From the NCBI GenBank assembly GCA_000320605.2, contig KB445800.1:513157-577156 (forward strand): 64,000 bases of DNA, read 5' to 3'. A program made the translations under genes and the position numbers. Origin of the DNA: Gelatoporia subvermispora B (taxonomy: Eukaryota > Basidiomycota > Agaricomycetes > Polyporales > Gelatoporiaceae). Shown here one piece after another: positions 54,514 to 64,000 of the stretch. The notes under the pieces are model-generated. The model was not told where the DNA came from and searched no databases. It saw nothing but the letters and a program-made list of their open reading frames with translations. How positions within the stretch are numbered: the stretch's first letter is position 1; each line of letters begins with the position of its first letter.

Positions 54514-57242
54514 GATGACGAAGATAGGCTAGCCTACGAGCTCGTAGGAATCCGATGCAGAGGGATTTGCGACCGGGCGCACCGACATATCGAAGGATTG
54601 GCCGAGTAGGAGGAGGTTCATATACAGAGGCGAGCTATGACACCAGACGCCGCGATGGGCAGTCTTCTCAACCTTGTCCGACCGAAGGAGAGCTAGAGAC
54701 GCGCCCACGTGACATTGAAGTACAACAATCGCCGCAGCATCAGCGCGCCTCCGCAAATCTTGTCGTACACTCGGTGGGAGCTGGAGTCCGCCTCCTGGAT
54801 TTTCCCCGAAATACTCGAAGCCGCCGTCAAACGCGGTTTGTAACCTCCTGAGCTAGTCCTGAATCTCGACAGAGTACTCCCTACAACTTCAGGGCATGTC
54901 GGGAATGCTCCTCTTGCTCCGCTCGAGGCCGAAAATCACGAAATGGTCTCGACATGTCCACTCACGGCGCTCCAACGGTGACTTCCATAGGCTCCCCCGT
55001 TTGGTTATATTCTCCGTCGGATGGTCTATGTACTTGTATACGGAAGGGCTCAGATGTCCAGCTTCGACGAGGTGGCGCACTTGGGGGTTCTCTTCGCTTT
55101 CTGCAAGCTCTAGTCGGACCACCATCCCCAACTAATCGTTTCTCGCCCGAAGTGCCACCTGGCCTATAGAGTGTCTCCTCGAAAATCATGGAATCCTTTG
55201 TACGCGGAAGTAGGGGCTCCTGGAAGCCCGGAATCAGTCGGTACAGCAGGATCTCGCGTAGCGAGTATGCGATGTCAAGCAAGCGGCTTGTATCATCTAG
55301 ATGGACCCGGACGACGCCACTCATAATGCAGACAATGTTGCGCTAGTGGCAGTGCCTGACCTGGGAGAACCAGAGTGGATTCCGTCTCACATATTTTCCG
55401 AATGTGCCGGCATCAGGCGCTTGCACCGCTCGCCGTTAACGGATTCATCGAGGTTCTGTCGGACTTAAAATGATGCTTGGAACTTAACATGTCTTTGGGG
55501 CAGCGAGTGGTCTTCCTACAGTTCCCCGCCTCCCAAAACTTCTCCAAACCTTCGAAGCATCGCGTAGCGTACGGTTCCGCTAATTTCTCGCAAGCACTGC
55601 TTCCGCTGTGTCTTGTTTGATGACAGGCCATCAATGATAGTTTAACGCCCGTTGAACTATATTCGATACTGACAGGTCGTCCTGTCACCTGGATAATGTT
55701 GACTTCCCACTGCGACGCTCTATGCTCGACAAACTCCTGATCACGGTGCGAATGAAGTTGCTGCAGAATGCTGCTATTTGCTGGAGCCCTGATCGGCAAG
55801 TACGCTAGCAAATTTCTCGGCATATTCCAGGCTAAGCTACCATTAAACGATAGTGTCGAATTCCCCTTGGTTTTTGGGTCATTGATTGTACCAGAGGGAA
55901 AATCTCGTAGCTCACACCATGTGACCATACTAGATCATTCGTGTTGCAGTTTTGTCAGGTTTGCGGTGCGTATGGATCCTGTTCTCGTTGAAAGGGTGCA
56001 TAGTCGGGCGCTGAGGAGTGGCAGTCGTAGAAACATCGCATGTGATATGATTGCCAACGTCAGTATTGACCCGTTTAACTACGCTGCCGTCGGGTAGCGA
56101 GTCCGGAGCTTGTGAGCTCATACGGTACCTGTTGTGATTTGTGATGACACAGTTGTCGCAACCACGGTATGAAATCGAGATGAGCAATACTTGCTTATAG
56201 CTGCAGTTGAATGCAACGAGCTCAGGAGGACCACATACGGATTCCTTCGGGAGCTCTCCGCTTCGAACTTCTGACCTTGTCGTATCTCTGACTTACAGTC
56301 TGTACGTGTTATGGCGTTCGATTGACCGCCCGTCGTATGTTGAGCCGCTAACAATTTCCATTATTTCCCCTATCTTCGGATCATATCTCGTCTGTCCGCA
56401 GCACGACCTGATTGCGCGAACGATGAAGTCACGATCAGCAGGACGCAATAGGTACCCGAGTGGCAAGTACTTTCGTTGGCGCCGAAGCGATCGACGGCGC
56501 TAAGAGTGCTTCCTCCCGAAGTCATGCAGCAACGATATACACACCTCTGATAGAAAAACACGATAATCTCGTAAGAGTGCTGACTCTGACTGATTATCAA
56601 TATATATTAGAACCGACATCAAATTCTGAGAAGCACTCAGGAGCACTCAGGAGTCAGGGAGCTAAGCAAGTGAGCAATCGCAGCGTGCGTGGCCAACCGG
56701 AAGGAACTTGGATCCATTATCGGCTTGCCTGGAGTATCCGATCATCCTCACTCAGGGGCAGCGCGGGCGTGCACGGCATTGCGACGAACTCAGTTGTTCT
56801 GTACGAGGCAGTGAAGTCCCTGGCATCGTAGCAGACGGCCTGAGCGTGCAGAGCAACTACTCCAGCTAAGTCAGGCCGGCGGCATCCGCCTCAGCTCGAC
56901 GCGTCGTCAGACGCCGGGGGCCAATGCGGGGCTGCCGAGGGCTGGCGTGCTGTGTGTACACAATTGATCGCGAACGACAGTAATTGTTAGTCCGGCCCCT
57001 GCTTCGCAGGATGAAAGCCACGCCGGGCCCCGTTGCATGCATAGCCATGGGGATCAATTGTAGGCGCTCACTCATGTCAGGACAGCCTCCAGTGGTGACA
57101 GAGATCGAATGCATGCTCGGCCGTATATAAAGACGAGACACTCTGCTCATAGCAACAACGACTGATCGCACTTGACATACCCCAAACTTCATACCCTAAT
57201 ACGACACACTTCACGACAACGCACTAGAACAAATCCGTAGAT
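54514..57242. other. 2.7-kb gene-poor stretch
   Basis: Open frames of 120 codons (54962-55324, minus) and 171 codons (55413-55928, minus) occur but show no domain, no usable splice pattern and no similarity to neighbours. I leave them uncalled. A TATA box for the SDR gene lies near the right end. Confidence 0.5.
57124..57132 (+). promoter_or_regulatory. TATA box of SDR gene
   Basis: TATATAAAG stands about 115 bp upstream of the SDR ATG. Confidence 0.65.
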
Positions 57243-58385
57243 ATGACCGGCACACCTCTTGTTTGGTTCATCACAGGTGGTTTCATGATCAAATTCATCA
57301 TGCCATAGCAGCTGATCGTCCGTATTAGGAGCGTCCTCTGGCTTAGGGCGCGAATTGGTGCACATTCTATTGGAACGCGGTGACTACGTCATTGCGACCG
57401 CCCGGTCAATAGAGAAGATACAGGATCTGCCACAAAATGACAATGTACGCCTGTTGCAGCTGGATGTAACAGAGGGAGCCGTAGCAGTAAAGAGCAAAAT
57501 CGAAGAGGCCGTGACGTACTTCGGCCGGATAGATGTCTTGGTCAATAATGCTGGGGTCGGTGTTAAGGGATTCATCGAGGAAGGAGGGTGAGTGGCTCTT
57601 CCATGCTCTGATAAGAACGAGATTCAGCTTCTCCGCCTGGTTCCAGATCGGCGCTACTACAACAGCAGTTCGCAGTCAACGTCCTCGGACCAATAGACGT
57701 TGCGCAAGCAGTGCTCCCGCACATGCGCTCTCGGAGATCGGGGACTATCGTCTTCGTTGGGAGTCGCTCAAGCTGGTCACCGGAGAACATCGTACGTCAC
57801 CACTGTCTGTTTGCACTATGCAGAATCGCAGTCTGATGACACTTGCTGTTGATGCAGAGCACTGGTTAGTCATCGATGAAGGGCTGACTACGATATCAGA
57901 CAATAACTCACCACTTATATCAGGCGTGTACGCAGCCTCGAAGGGCGCACTACGCAGTAAGCCTTGATCTCTGTGTCTGTGAATATCTGCCGACACCAGT
58001 ATTGCTAGTCCTCGGAGAGACTCTCGCGCAGGAGGTCGCCCCGTTTTCTGTCCGAGTGCTCATCGTCGAGCCAGGCCTCGTGAAGACAAACGTCTTCAAC
58101 TACCCCTTCTACAAGGCCAACCCAGTCTCAGACTACGACGAGATGCGCAAGATGGCAGAAGTGATGTACAGCAAAGTGCCGCTTCCTAATGACCCCAGGA
58201 AGGTCATGCAGACGGTCGCCGACGTAGTGAGAGGGGAGGGCAAGGCGGAAGGGAAGCCGTGGCCTCTATACCTGCCCCTTGCTCCGGAAGCTGAAAACTC
58301 GATTCGGACCAAGTGTGCGAAGATGGCGGAGATCATGGACCTATGGCAAGATGTGATCCGAGACACTAGATTCGAGCAAGCTTAG
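57243..58385 (+). CDS. Classical short-chain dehydrogenase/reductase
   Basis: Six exons: 57243-57276, 57329-57587, 57647-57791, micro-exon 57858-57864, 57924-57956 and 58009-58385, 284 aa. Classical SDR motifs are present: the cofactor loop ITGASSGLGREL, LDVT, NNAGVG, the catalytic Ser region IVFVGSRSSWS, YAASKGALR with catalytic Tyr and Lys, and VEPGLVKTN. The substrate is not deducible. The cofactor is probably NADP(H), given TARS after the second strand (inference). A 7-nt micro-exon (AGCACTG) is required to keep the frame into GVYAASKG. The last acceptor was set at 58008, giving ALRILGETLAQEVAPF, which fits the family better than the earlier AG. Confidence 0.88.
57858..57864 (+). other. 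7-nt micro-exon of SDR gene
   Basis: AGCACTG has acceptor GATGCAG and donor GTTAGT. It adds Ser-Thr and the first base of a Gly codon. Skipping it shifts the frame before the catalytic YAASK motif. Confidence 0.6.
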
Positions 58386-61016
58386 AACTCTATATAGAGC
58401 CATAGACGCCACGGCATGCGGGCATGTAACATAGATGTAGAGCTCGTCGTATGGGACAGTAGATCATGGACTACTCATTAGTTTCAAGTCTTATGAACGC
58501 TGACATCGGAGCGATCGCCACCCCGTCATAACGGCAGTGGCACATGTTGTAAACTTGTAAAACACTGTCCACTGTCCAGTTGCGATCATTGGGATGCAAC
58601 ATCGAGCGAGGGCGTACTGAGAGCATCGCGCGCGATGTGCCACCCTAAAAATAAAAGCAGTCCCACAAACAAAACAATTCTGACTCATCTAATTCACAAC
58701 ACACGGGGTGAGTGTTACAAGATGCCGCCCAATGTCAGCTGTAACGAGCGAGACCCATATCGAGTTCAATCGACACGTTGCAAACTGCGATTTCAACTTC
58801 ATCGTCGACTTCAAGACTCCAAATGATGTCAGATTGTCGTAGGTGTAACCTCCAGCTGCAAGGAACTGGTGGAGAAGATAAAAGTATTATTCATAGAGAG
58901 CAAGCGGTGACAGCCTTAGCAGTTCCGAGCGACTCGAGAGTTTAGACTCTTACAGTATTTGTATATATTTGTCATCTGTGGCCACAACAGATCCGTCCCT
59001 GAGGCCGGCCGTCACTACGACTGTCGCGTTCTACGTTCACGCACTACGTATCTCAGGCTGAATATCGAGGTTAAACTCGGCATCGAGAGACAGTGGTAAC
59101 AGTTTGAGAACAGCTGCTTGACTTGCATCATAATGGACCGTTGCTTTCACACGGCCGTCGGACTGCCCCGTCCCTGGGTGGGCCTGTGTGGCGGATTCTC
59201 TTGACTTCCTTCTTCGCTTTCCGACTCATCAAGAATGTCATCTTCCTACTATCACAACCCGACCTCTGCGCCTTGTCCATTCAGGCTATGTGGTGAGTCG
59301 ACGTGCTAGATTTTACCACGATTGTTTGCCACTAAGCACTCACTTCATTTTGCGCAGCCCTCCAGTATATTATCAAGCAATTTGACATAAAATTAACCTA
59401 ACTCCAGGAAGGAGTCCGTAGCCTGGAGTTCCGGTCTCAGACGATATCGACTTTGCTAATCAAGCTACGACTTGAGATGATCTGTCACCCGCGGGGTGGA
59501 TCACGGAGCATGCGCGGCTGCGCTTGCGTCTTGCGTCGGGATATGGTCCGTCGCCTGCAGAGGTGCGATAAATTTGTACTCATTTAGTGCATTTCGTTCG
59601 TGACAGTGTTAGTGCCCTTCAATAACATAATATACCGAGTTTCGTGGATCTTGTGCATTATAGATTCAGTGCAGTCATGGAGGCACATCGTAGGCGCACA
59701 CGGCGAGGCGATAATTAACCCTGGTCCCCTGATTCGACCAGAGATGTTAAGCCTAAGCAAGATATCAAAGACGACATGCGCCACGCCGAAGGTTTGCTTC
59801 AAGCTTCAAGTTTAAAGCCGATCTACCTTGACGCGCCACCTTCCGTCTGGTCTCAGAGAGCAGAGTTTCGGATGGTGTTCCGGTTACGCTACCTGCTAGT
59901 GTATGGCACACAACGTCCCATATCCCCATGCATTCTTCAAGTGTCTAATCCGAGGCAAAGGGTACAAGAGGTCTAGCAATGTACTACGGCCGGGATCTGA
60001 ATGCCGGCGCGGTTCCTATATACATTCGTGGCCCAATCTCATTACAGTCAAGAGTAGGCCATGCTCAAGTCTGGCTCCGCATATTTGGGGTGTTCTGGAT
60101 TTCGGAGCCGACGAGGCCTGGATTCATGTCTTTTCATTTCGGTCTAGGTCTCTATTCCACTCGAGGTCTTGAGTGAAACCAGAAGATATTGAATGCACTG
60201 ACGGTCACGTGCACCACCCCCTAATTCACGCGTACCCCAAACGGGTAAGCCTGTTTTAAACACAAAGTCGTGGATGCAGCTAAACACATTCAAGATGCCC
60301 CAACAGTGAATTGTCTCAGGCAACATGTGGCTACCTGTCAGGCATGTCTCTCCGATGGGGCAGCAGAAAAGGTATGTCTAGCATTCTCGGCATGCCGCTC
60401 GCGCGATCAGGCTCACTGTATACTTACTCGGGCAACAGTGGCTTTGTGATCGCCCTCCTGAGCAATGGGCATGTTTAATCTGGATGCGTTACTATACTAT
60501 ACGCACACAATGCTGCGGCTGCGCTCTTGGCCTGTCTATGACGACGCGGACATCACCTTGTATCATTGTTTCATCGCTGGCCGTTGCGAGCATCGAGTGA
60601 CTGCTGCCAGCGCACCCGAGCAACATCGGGAGGGGCGCAACGTCACTATGTTTGACCATAGGGATCGGCAGGTATGTCAGTATCCAGTGTTCTTTCCGCT
60701 ACGAGTCTTATTTGGGGCGATGTTTGCCTGTCTTTGACTTTCAGACCCAGGCCAAGCGTCAGGATCTAGGAGCTCGTCCAGGGTCCGATCCTGGAACAAG
60801 TCGTTGTGAAATGTCAAGCTTTCCACAGTCACGCACATCGTTATGTCTCAAAACGAAGTCCTCATTCGCACTAGTTTGGTGGCGCTGAAACTATGCTTTG
60901 TGGACCCGTATATAAGTATGCATTCCAGAGACCTCAGCCGGCCAGGAGCAGCGGCGCGTCGCATCTGCATCTTTCCCTTCCTTCTGAGTTCCCCAGCTCC
61001 TCGTCGCATACACACA
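58386..61016. other. 2.6-kb gene-poor stretch
   Basis: Several small frames, none with family resemblance or splice support. No tRNA boxes were seen. A TATA box for the next gene is at the right end. Confidence 0.5.
60908..60917 (+). promoter_or_regulatory. TATA box of UbiA gene
   Basis: GTATATAAGT lies about 100 bp upstream of the UbiA ATG. Confidence 0.6.
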
Positions 61017-62301
61017 ATGTCTCTGGAGATTGACCGCTTGCTCGACGAGAAGCACGACATCGCTCAACCCATGAAGTCCAAGTGGCGCGGTTGGCTCGAG
61101 TTGACGCGGCTTCACAAGTCAATCATGGGCAACACACTCATGTTCTGGCCGTGTGGTATGTTCTCCCTGTTGTATATCCTTGAGCAGCACCTTGACCCGA
61201 ACGCACAGTCTGGGGACTCACTATGGCGGCATACGCCGTCAAGTATCCCCTATACCAGCTTCTCGTCCAGACGATCATGTTCGGAATTGGGAGCACCCTG
61301 TTGCACAGCGCGGCCTGCGTCATCAACGACATATGCGATATCGAGTTCGATAGGAAAGTTGGTGCGTTTCTTCACCCGCTAGTTATGTGAGACCTTCGTT
61401 GATCAAGTTTATACCTCTCTGCCGTAGAACGCTGCAAGACCCGCCCGCTCCCGGCTGGCGTTGTCTCCGTATTTAGTGCCTGGGTCCTCCTTATGCTCCT
61501 GATTATTCCGGCGATGGGTATGCTGCTTTTGACGAATCAAAAGGCGTAAGTCCACTAGACCTCAAAGCTCTGATGTCGTTCTGACGCTCTCCGCAGAGCG
61601 TCGGTCGGGCTCGTCGGCGTCTTCCCGCTGCACGCTCTTTACCCGCTCATGAAGCGCTGGACTTACTGGCCTCAAGCATGGCTAGGTGTGTATCTCGACC
61701 TGTGACTTACGTTGAGTACATATCTGACAGTTTTCACAGGCCTCGCCATGAACTGGGGATTTCCTGTGGCTTGGATCACGATCACCGGCAACACCCGGGC
61801 TGACGTCGTTTGGGTGTTCTTCTTGGGCACAGTCTGGTACGTCGAAGTCGCTTCTCGCTGAAGATTCCATCCGTTCATGTGTTCTCAGCTGGACTATCGT
61901 CTACGACACGATCTATGCCTGCCAGGACCGCAAAGACGATGTCGAGGCAGGCGTCAAGTCCACGGCGCTCCTCTTCGGTGATTGGATCCGCCCGATTCTC
62001 ATGGCATTCGCGGCGGCCTTCGTTGCCTGCCTGATCGTCGCTGGTATTCGGAACAGTCAAGGCGCAGGTTACTTCGTAATCTCCTGCGGTGGTGCTGCTC
62101 TGCATTTCATTTGGCAGTTCGCGACTTGGCACCCTGACGTTCCTGCCGACGGGGCGCACAAGTTCAACGTGAGGAATCATCAACAATGTCTCGGACTCGT
62201 CTTTACTGATATATGTTCTGCCACAGTCAAACGGGTTCACCGGGTACATTATCTGGGCTGGCATGCTCTGTGATTATTACTTTAAGGTCCTCGCAGTCTG
62301 A
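61017..62301 (+). CDS. UbiA-family prenyltransferase (aromatic, COQ2-related)
   Basis: Seven exons: 61017-61155, 61209-61361, 61428-61545, 61597-61685, 61740-61836, 61889-62168 and 62227-62301, 316 aa. Both Asp-rich, Mg-diphosphate-binding motifs are present: NDICDIEFDRKVERCKTRPL (N-D-x-x-D-x-x-x-D) and YDTIYACQDRKDDVEAGVKS (D-x-x-x-D type). Eight or nine hydrophobic helices surround them. The enzyme attaches a prenyl chain to an aromatic acceptor in a membrane. The N-terminus (MSLEIDRLLDEKHDIAQP) is acidic and does not look like a mitochondrial presequence, so a secondary-metabolism homologue is more likely than the ubiquinone enzyme COQ2 itself (inference). Its neighbours are an SDR upstream and an MFS transporter on the opposite strand. 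Confidence 0.9.
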
Positions 62302-62586
62302 TTTTGATTATAGCTCACATTGATGGTAACCTAAGACACAAGTTGTACCAATATGTACTTTAGATGTTTTCTGTCTTATACTCCAAATGTGATTAAATGT
62401 CGCTCTACTCCACAATTGACGCGTGAGCTTTGGGGCACACTCCTTCGAGAGCCGGCAGCAGGATAAGTCAGTTAAGCTACCATGACTTGATTTCCGCGGA
62501 GTTAGATTTCGAGAGCGAGGGTATAGTGTGTAAACAATCGTGATCGGGGGGATAATCAGCAGCTGGAGGACAATATGGTACAAGAA
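62302..62586. other. Convergent spacer
   Basis: 285 bp separate the stops of the UbiA and MFS genes. No feature seen. Confidence 0.6.
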
Positions 62587-64000
62587 TCAGAGTGTATATT
62601 GGTACCAGACACTATCGTTGCCCAAGGCGCCCCTCGGCTCGGGCGCAGTTCCCAACTCATCCGAGGATCGCAGTATCTGATTCTTCTGATTTCGTTCATG
62701 GAAATATAGCAGACTAACGGGCGCAGCAACGAGTATACCGACCTGAAAGATCAAAAAGGTGATAGACGCGTTGGTATATTTTGGAGGAGGAGACAACGTG
62801 CCCAAGAGCCACGTTGACAGGATTCCGCCAGAATTGGTCATCGTTATCAAGACCGCCAGTGCCGTTGCTCTGCGAATATGTGGTGCTATGTTGTTCGCAG
62901 TCCAGGTTGCTAGCGGAGGACCGATGCAGTACGTTCCGGGCACCATGAGGAATAGCGCTCCGTATCGGACTTGGTTCTTGTCAGATCCTACAAGAAGGCC
63001 AAATTGAGCCTCAAGCAAGAATAGAGCGACAGAGACATTACCGAGAAACATCGCGAAGCCAATCGTGCTTATGATCCCGAACACAATGATCGTTAAGCCA
63101 CGATGCCGATATCGGTCAGCGAGCACCCCGCTAATTACGGAAACTTGAGTGTCTCGTCAGCTATGTACAGCTATCTCCGCGGGAGACCACTCACAGACAA
63201 ATGATACGGCAAAAGGTGGTACGCTCATAAGCTGAGCTCGGTTTGCGGTGTAACCTAGACTCGCCACGATAGTTGGCAGGAAACTAAAGAACAACGTGAA
63301 CGAGACTGCTGGGACACATGAAAATGGGCCACATACTATGCGAGGCCATACAGAGTCGCTCCTGTAGCGACACGGAATCAATGGAAGTCTTCAGCATCCC
63401 CTCATGGACTGACCATTGAAGAATCCCATAATAGCAATGGGCAGCATGTGAGGCTGTTTGAAAGTCTTAAACACCTCTGCCCAGCTGAATTTGTCGATTT
63501 CATCATTCGCCGTCGTGATGCCATCTTCTTCCAAGGCAGTCAACACCATCTTCTTCTCAGAATTAGTGAGATAAAATGCATGGGCGGGGCTCCTCGGCAT
63601 GAAGAATAGGCAGGAAACACCGAATAGGAATGTAAAAATACCCTCCTGTTGGTATCTGTTGAGCCGCGATGTGTCTTCGTTCAAGCGACCTTACTCACGA
63701 GAATGAAGATCCAAGACCAGCCATGCCTGCCTCCGATACCTTCCATCTTGATAATCGCGGCTGCCAGGAGGCCCGAGAAAGCTCCCGCTAAACCAGATGC
63801 CGCGAAGAAGAAGGAATATCTGTACAGGGTGGGCCAAGGAGGTTATCCAAAGAAGATCGGACAAGCTTACCGGTATTGTAGCATCGCCTTTGGATAAAAC
63901 GATGCGAGATACAAGGATATTCCAGGTAAGAGTCCACCTTTGACAGTTATCCCATGTCAAGTCTCTGATGATGAGATTGACGTATATATCAGTGATACCA
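62587..64000 (-). CDS. MFS transporter, anion:cation symporter (allantoate/nicotinate permease) type, 5' truncated
   Basis: The 3' part of a multi-exon gene that enters from beyond the window end. In order, exons encode LPGISLYLASFYPKAML, YSFFFAASGLAGAFSGLLAA, KMEGIGGRHGWSWIFIL, EGIFTFLFGVSCLFFMP, SFTLFFSFLPTIVASLGYTA, ISGVLADRYRHRG (MFS motif A-like loop), YGALFLMVPGTYCIGPP and LAVLITMTNSGGILSTWLLG. It stops at 62587. EG....F...FMP and FYPK..Y. are typical of the Dal5/Tna1/tartrate branch, which takes up organic anions across the plasma membrane. Short introns lie between these blocks, including one at about 63033-62989 after FAMFLG. The N-terminus and substrate are unknown. Confidence 0.85.

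Noticed and set aside
54962..55324. 120-codon minus-strand frame upstream of the membrane protein gene
   Set aside because: It does not connect in frame to the membrane protein, whose start is well defined at 54513, and shows no domain.
55413..55928. 171-codon minus-strand frame
   Set aside because: No recognisable motif, no flanking exons with matching phase, isolated in a gene-poor stretch. Could be a relic, but unsupported.
61017..62301. Calling the UbiA gene COQ2 itself
   Set aside because: No mitochondrial presequence is visible and the first Asp-rich motif differs in detail from COQ2 as I know it, so the family name only is given.

Overview
This window comes from a filamentous basidiomycete, most likely an Agaricomycete and possibly a polypore (the last point is a low-confidence inference). 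Genes are GC-rich and cut by many 50-70 nt GT-AG introns. Gene models are recognisably fungal: RPC31, an Aly/REF export factor, RAM2, intron-bearing histone H2B, a fungal-type BTA1, golgin Rud3, a multi-exon seven-helix-type membrane protein, and a tRNA-Phe with a short 37/38 intron. Exon boundaries were worked out by hand from reading frame, splice sites and family conservation.

Layout. 1-4.6 kb is a housekeeping block: 3' end of an unknown gene, RPC31 (-), YRA1/MLO3-like Aly (+), RAM2 (+). 4.7-20.4 kb is dominated by a lineage-specific F-box/LRR-like family in every state of decay: a broken copy, an older relic, two intact genes (601 and 607 aa) and a freshly broken copy. Between them sit a stand-alone adenylating enzyme and a conserved 342-aa protein of unknown function. 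20.8-24.4 kb is a large two-RRM protein. 24.4-27.5 kb is a gene-free stretch with an inverted-repeat-bounded element. 27.5-37.2 kb holds histone H2B, a doubtful small gene, an 858-aa HECT_2 (UBE3D-type) protein with a long extra N-terminus, and an aldehyde dehydrogenase. 37.4-38.4 kb is a deaminase-like gene of OTT_1508 type. tRNA-Phe and the betaine-lipid synthase BTA1 follow to 42.4 kb.

42.8-52 kb carries a second local gene family of unknown function (called PSEIL here after its shared motif) in at least three copies plus a relic, with RUD3 in between. One copy is split by a 201-N gap whose two flanks are identical over 666 bp, almost certainly an unmerged assembly overlap. A second copy is frameshifted by an 11-bp tandem duplication. 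53-64 kb holds a membrane protein, a classical SDR, a UbiA prenyltransferase and the 3' part of an MFS transporter. The last three could form a small metabolic neighbourhood, but the window ends there.

The most striking points are: the F-box cluster with a 10-nt micro-exon shared by three members; further micro-exons of 7 and 15 nt in unrelated genes and a 32-nt intron; the deaminase-like gene; the fused HECT_2 protein with an internal repeat; and the artefactual duplication at the gap.
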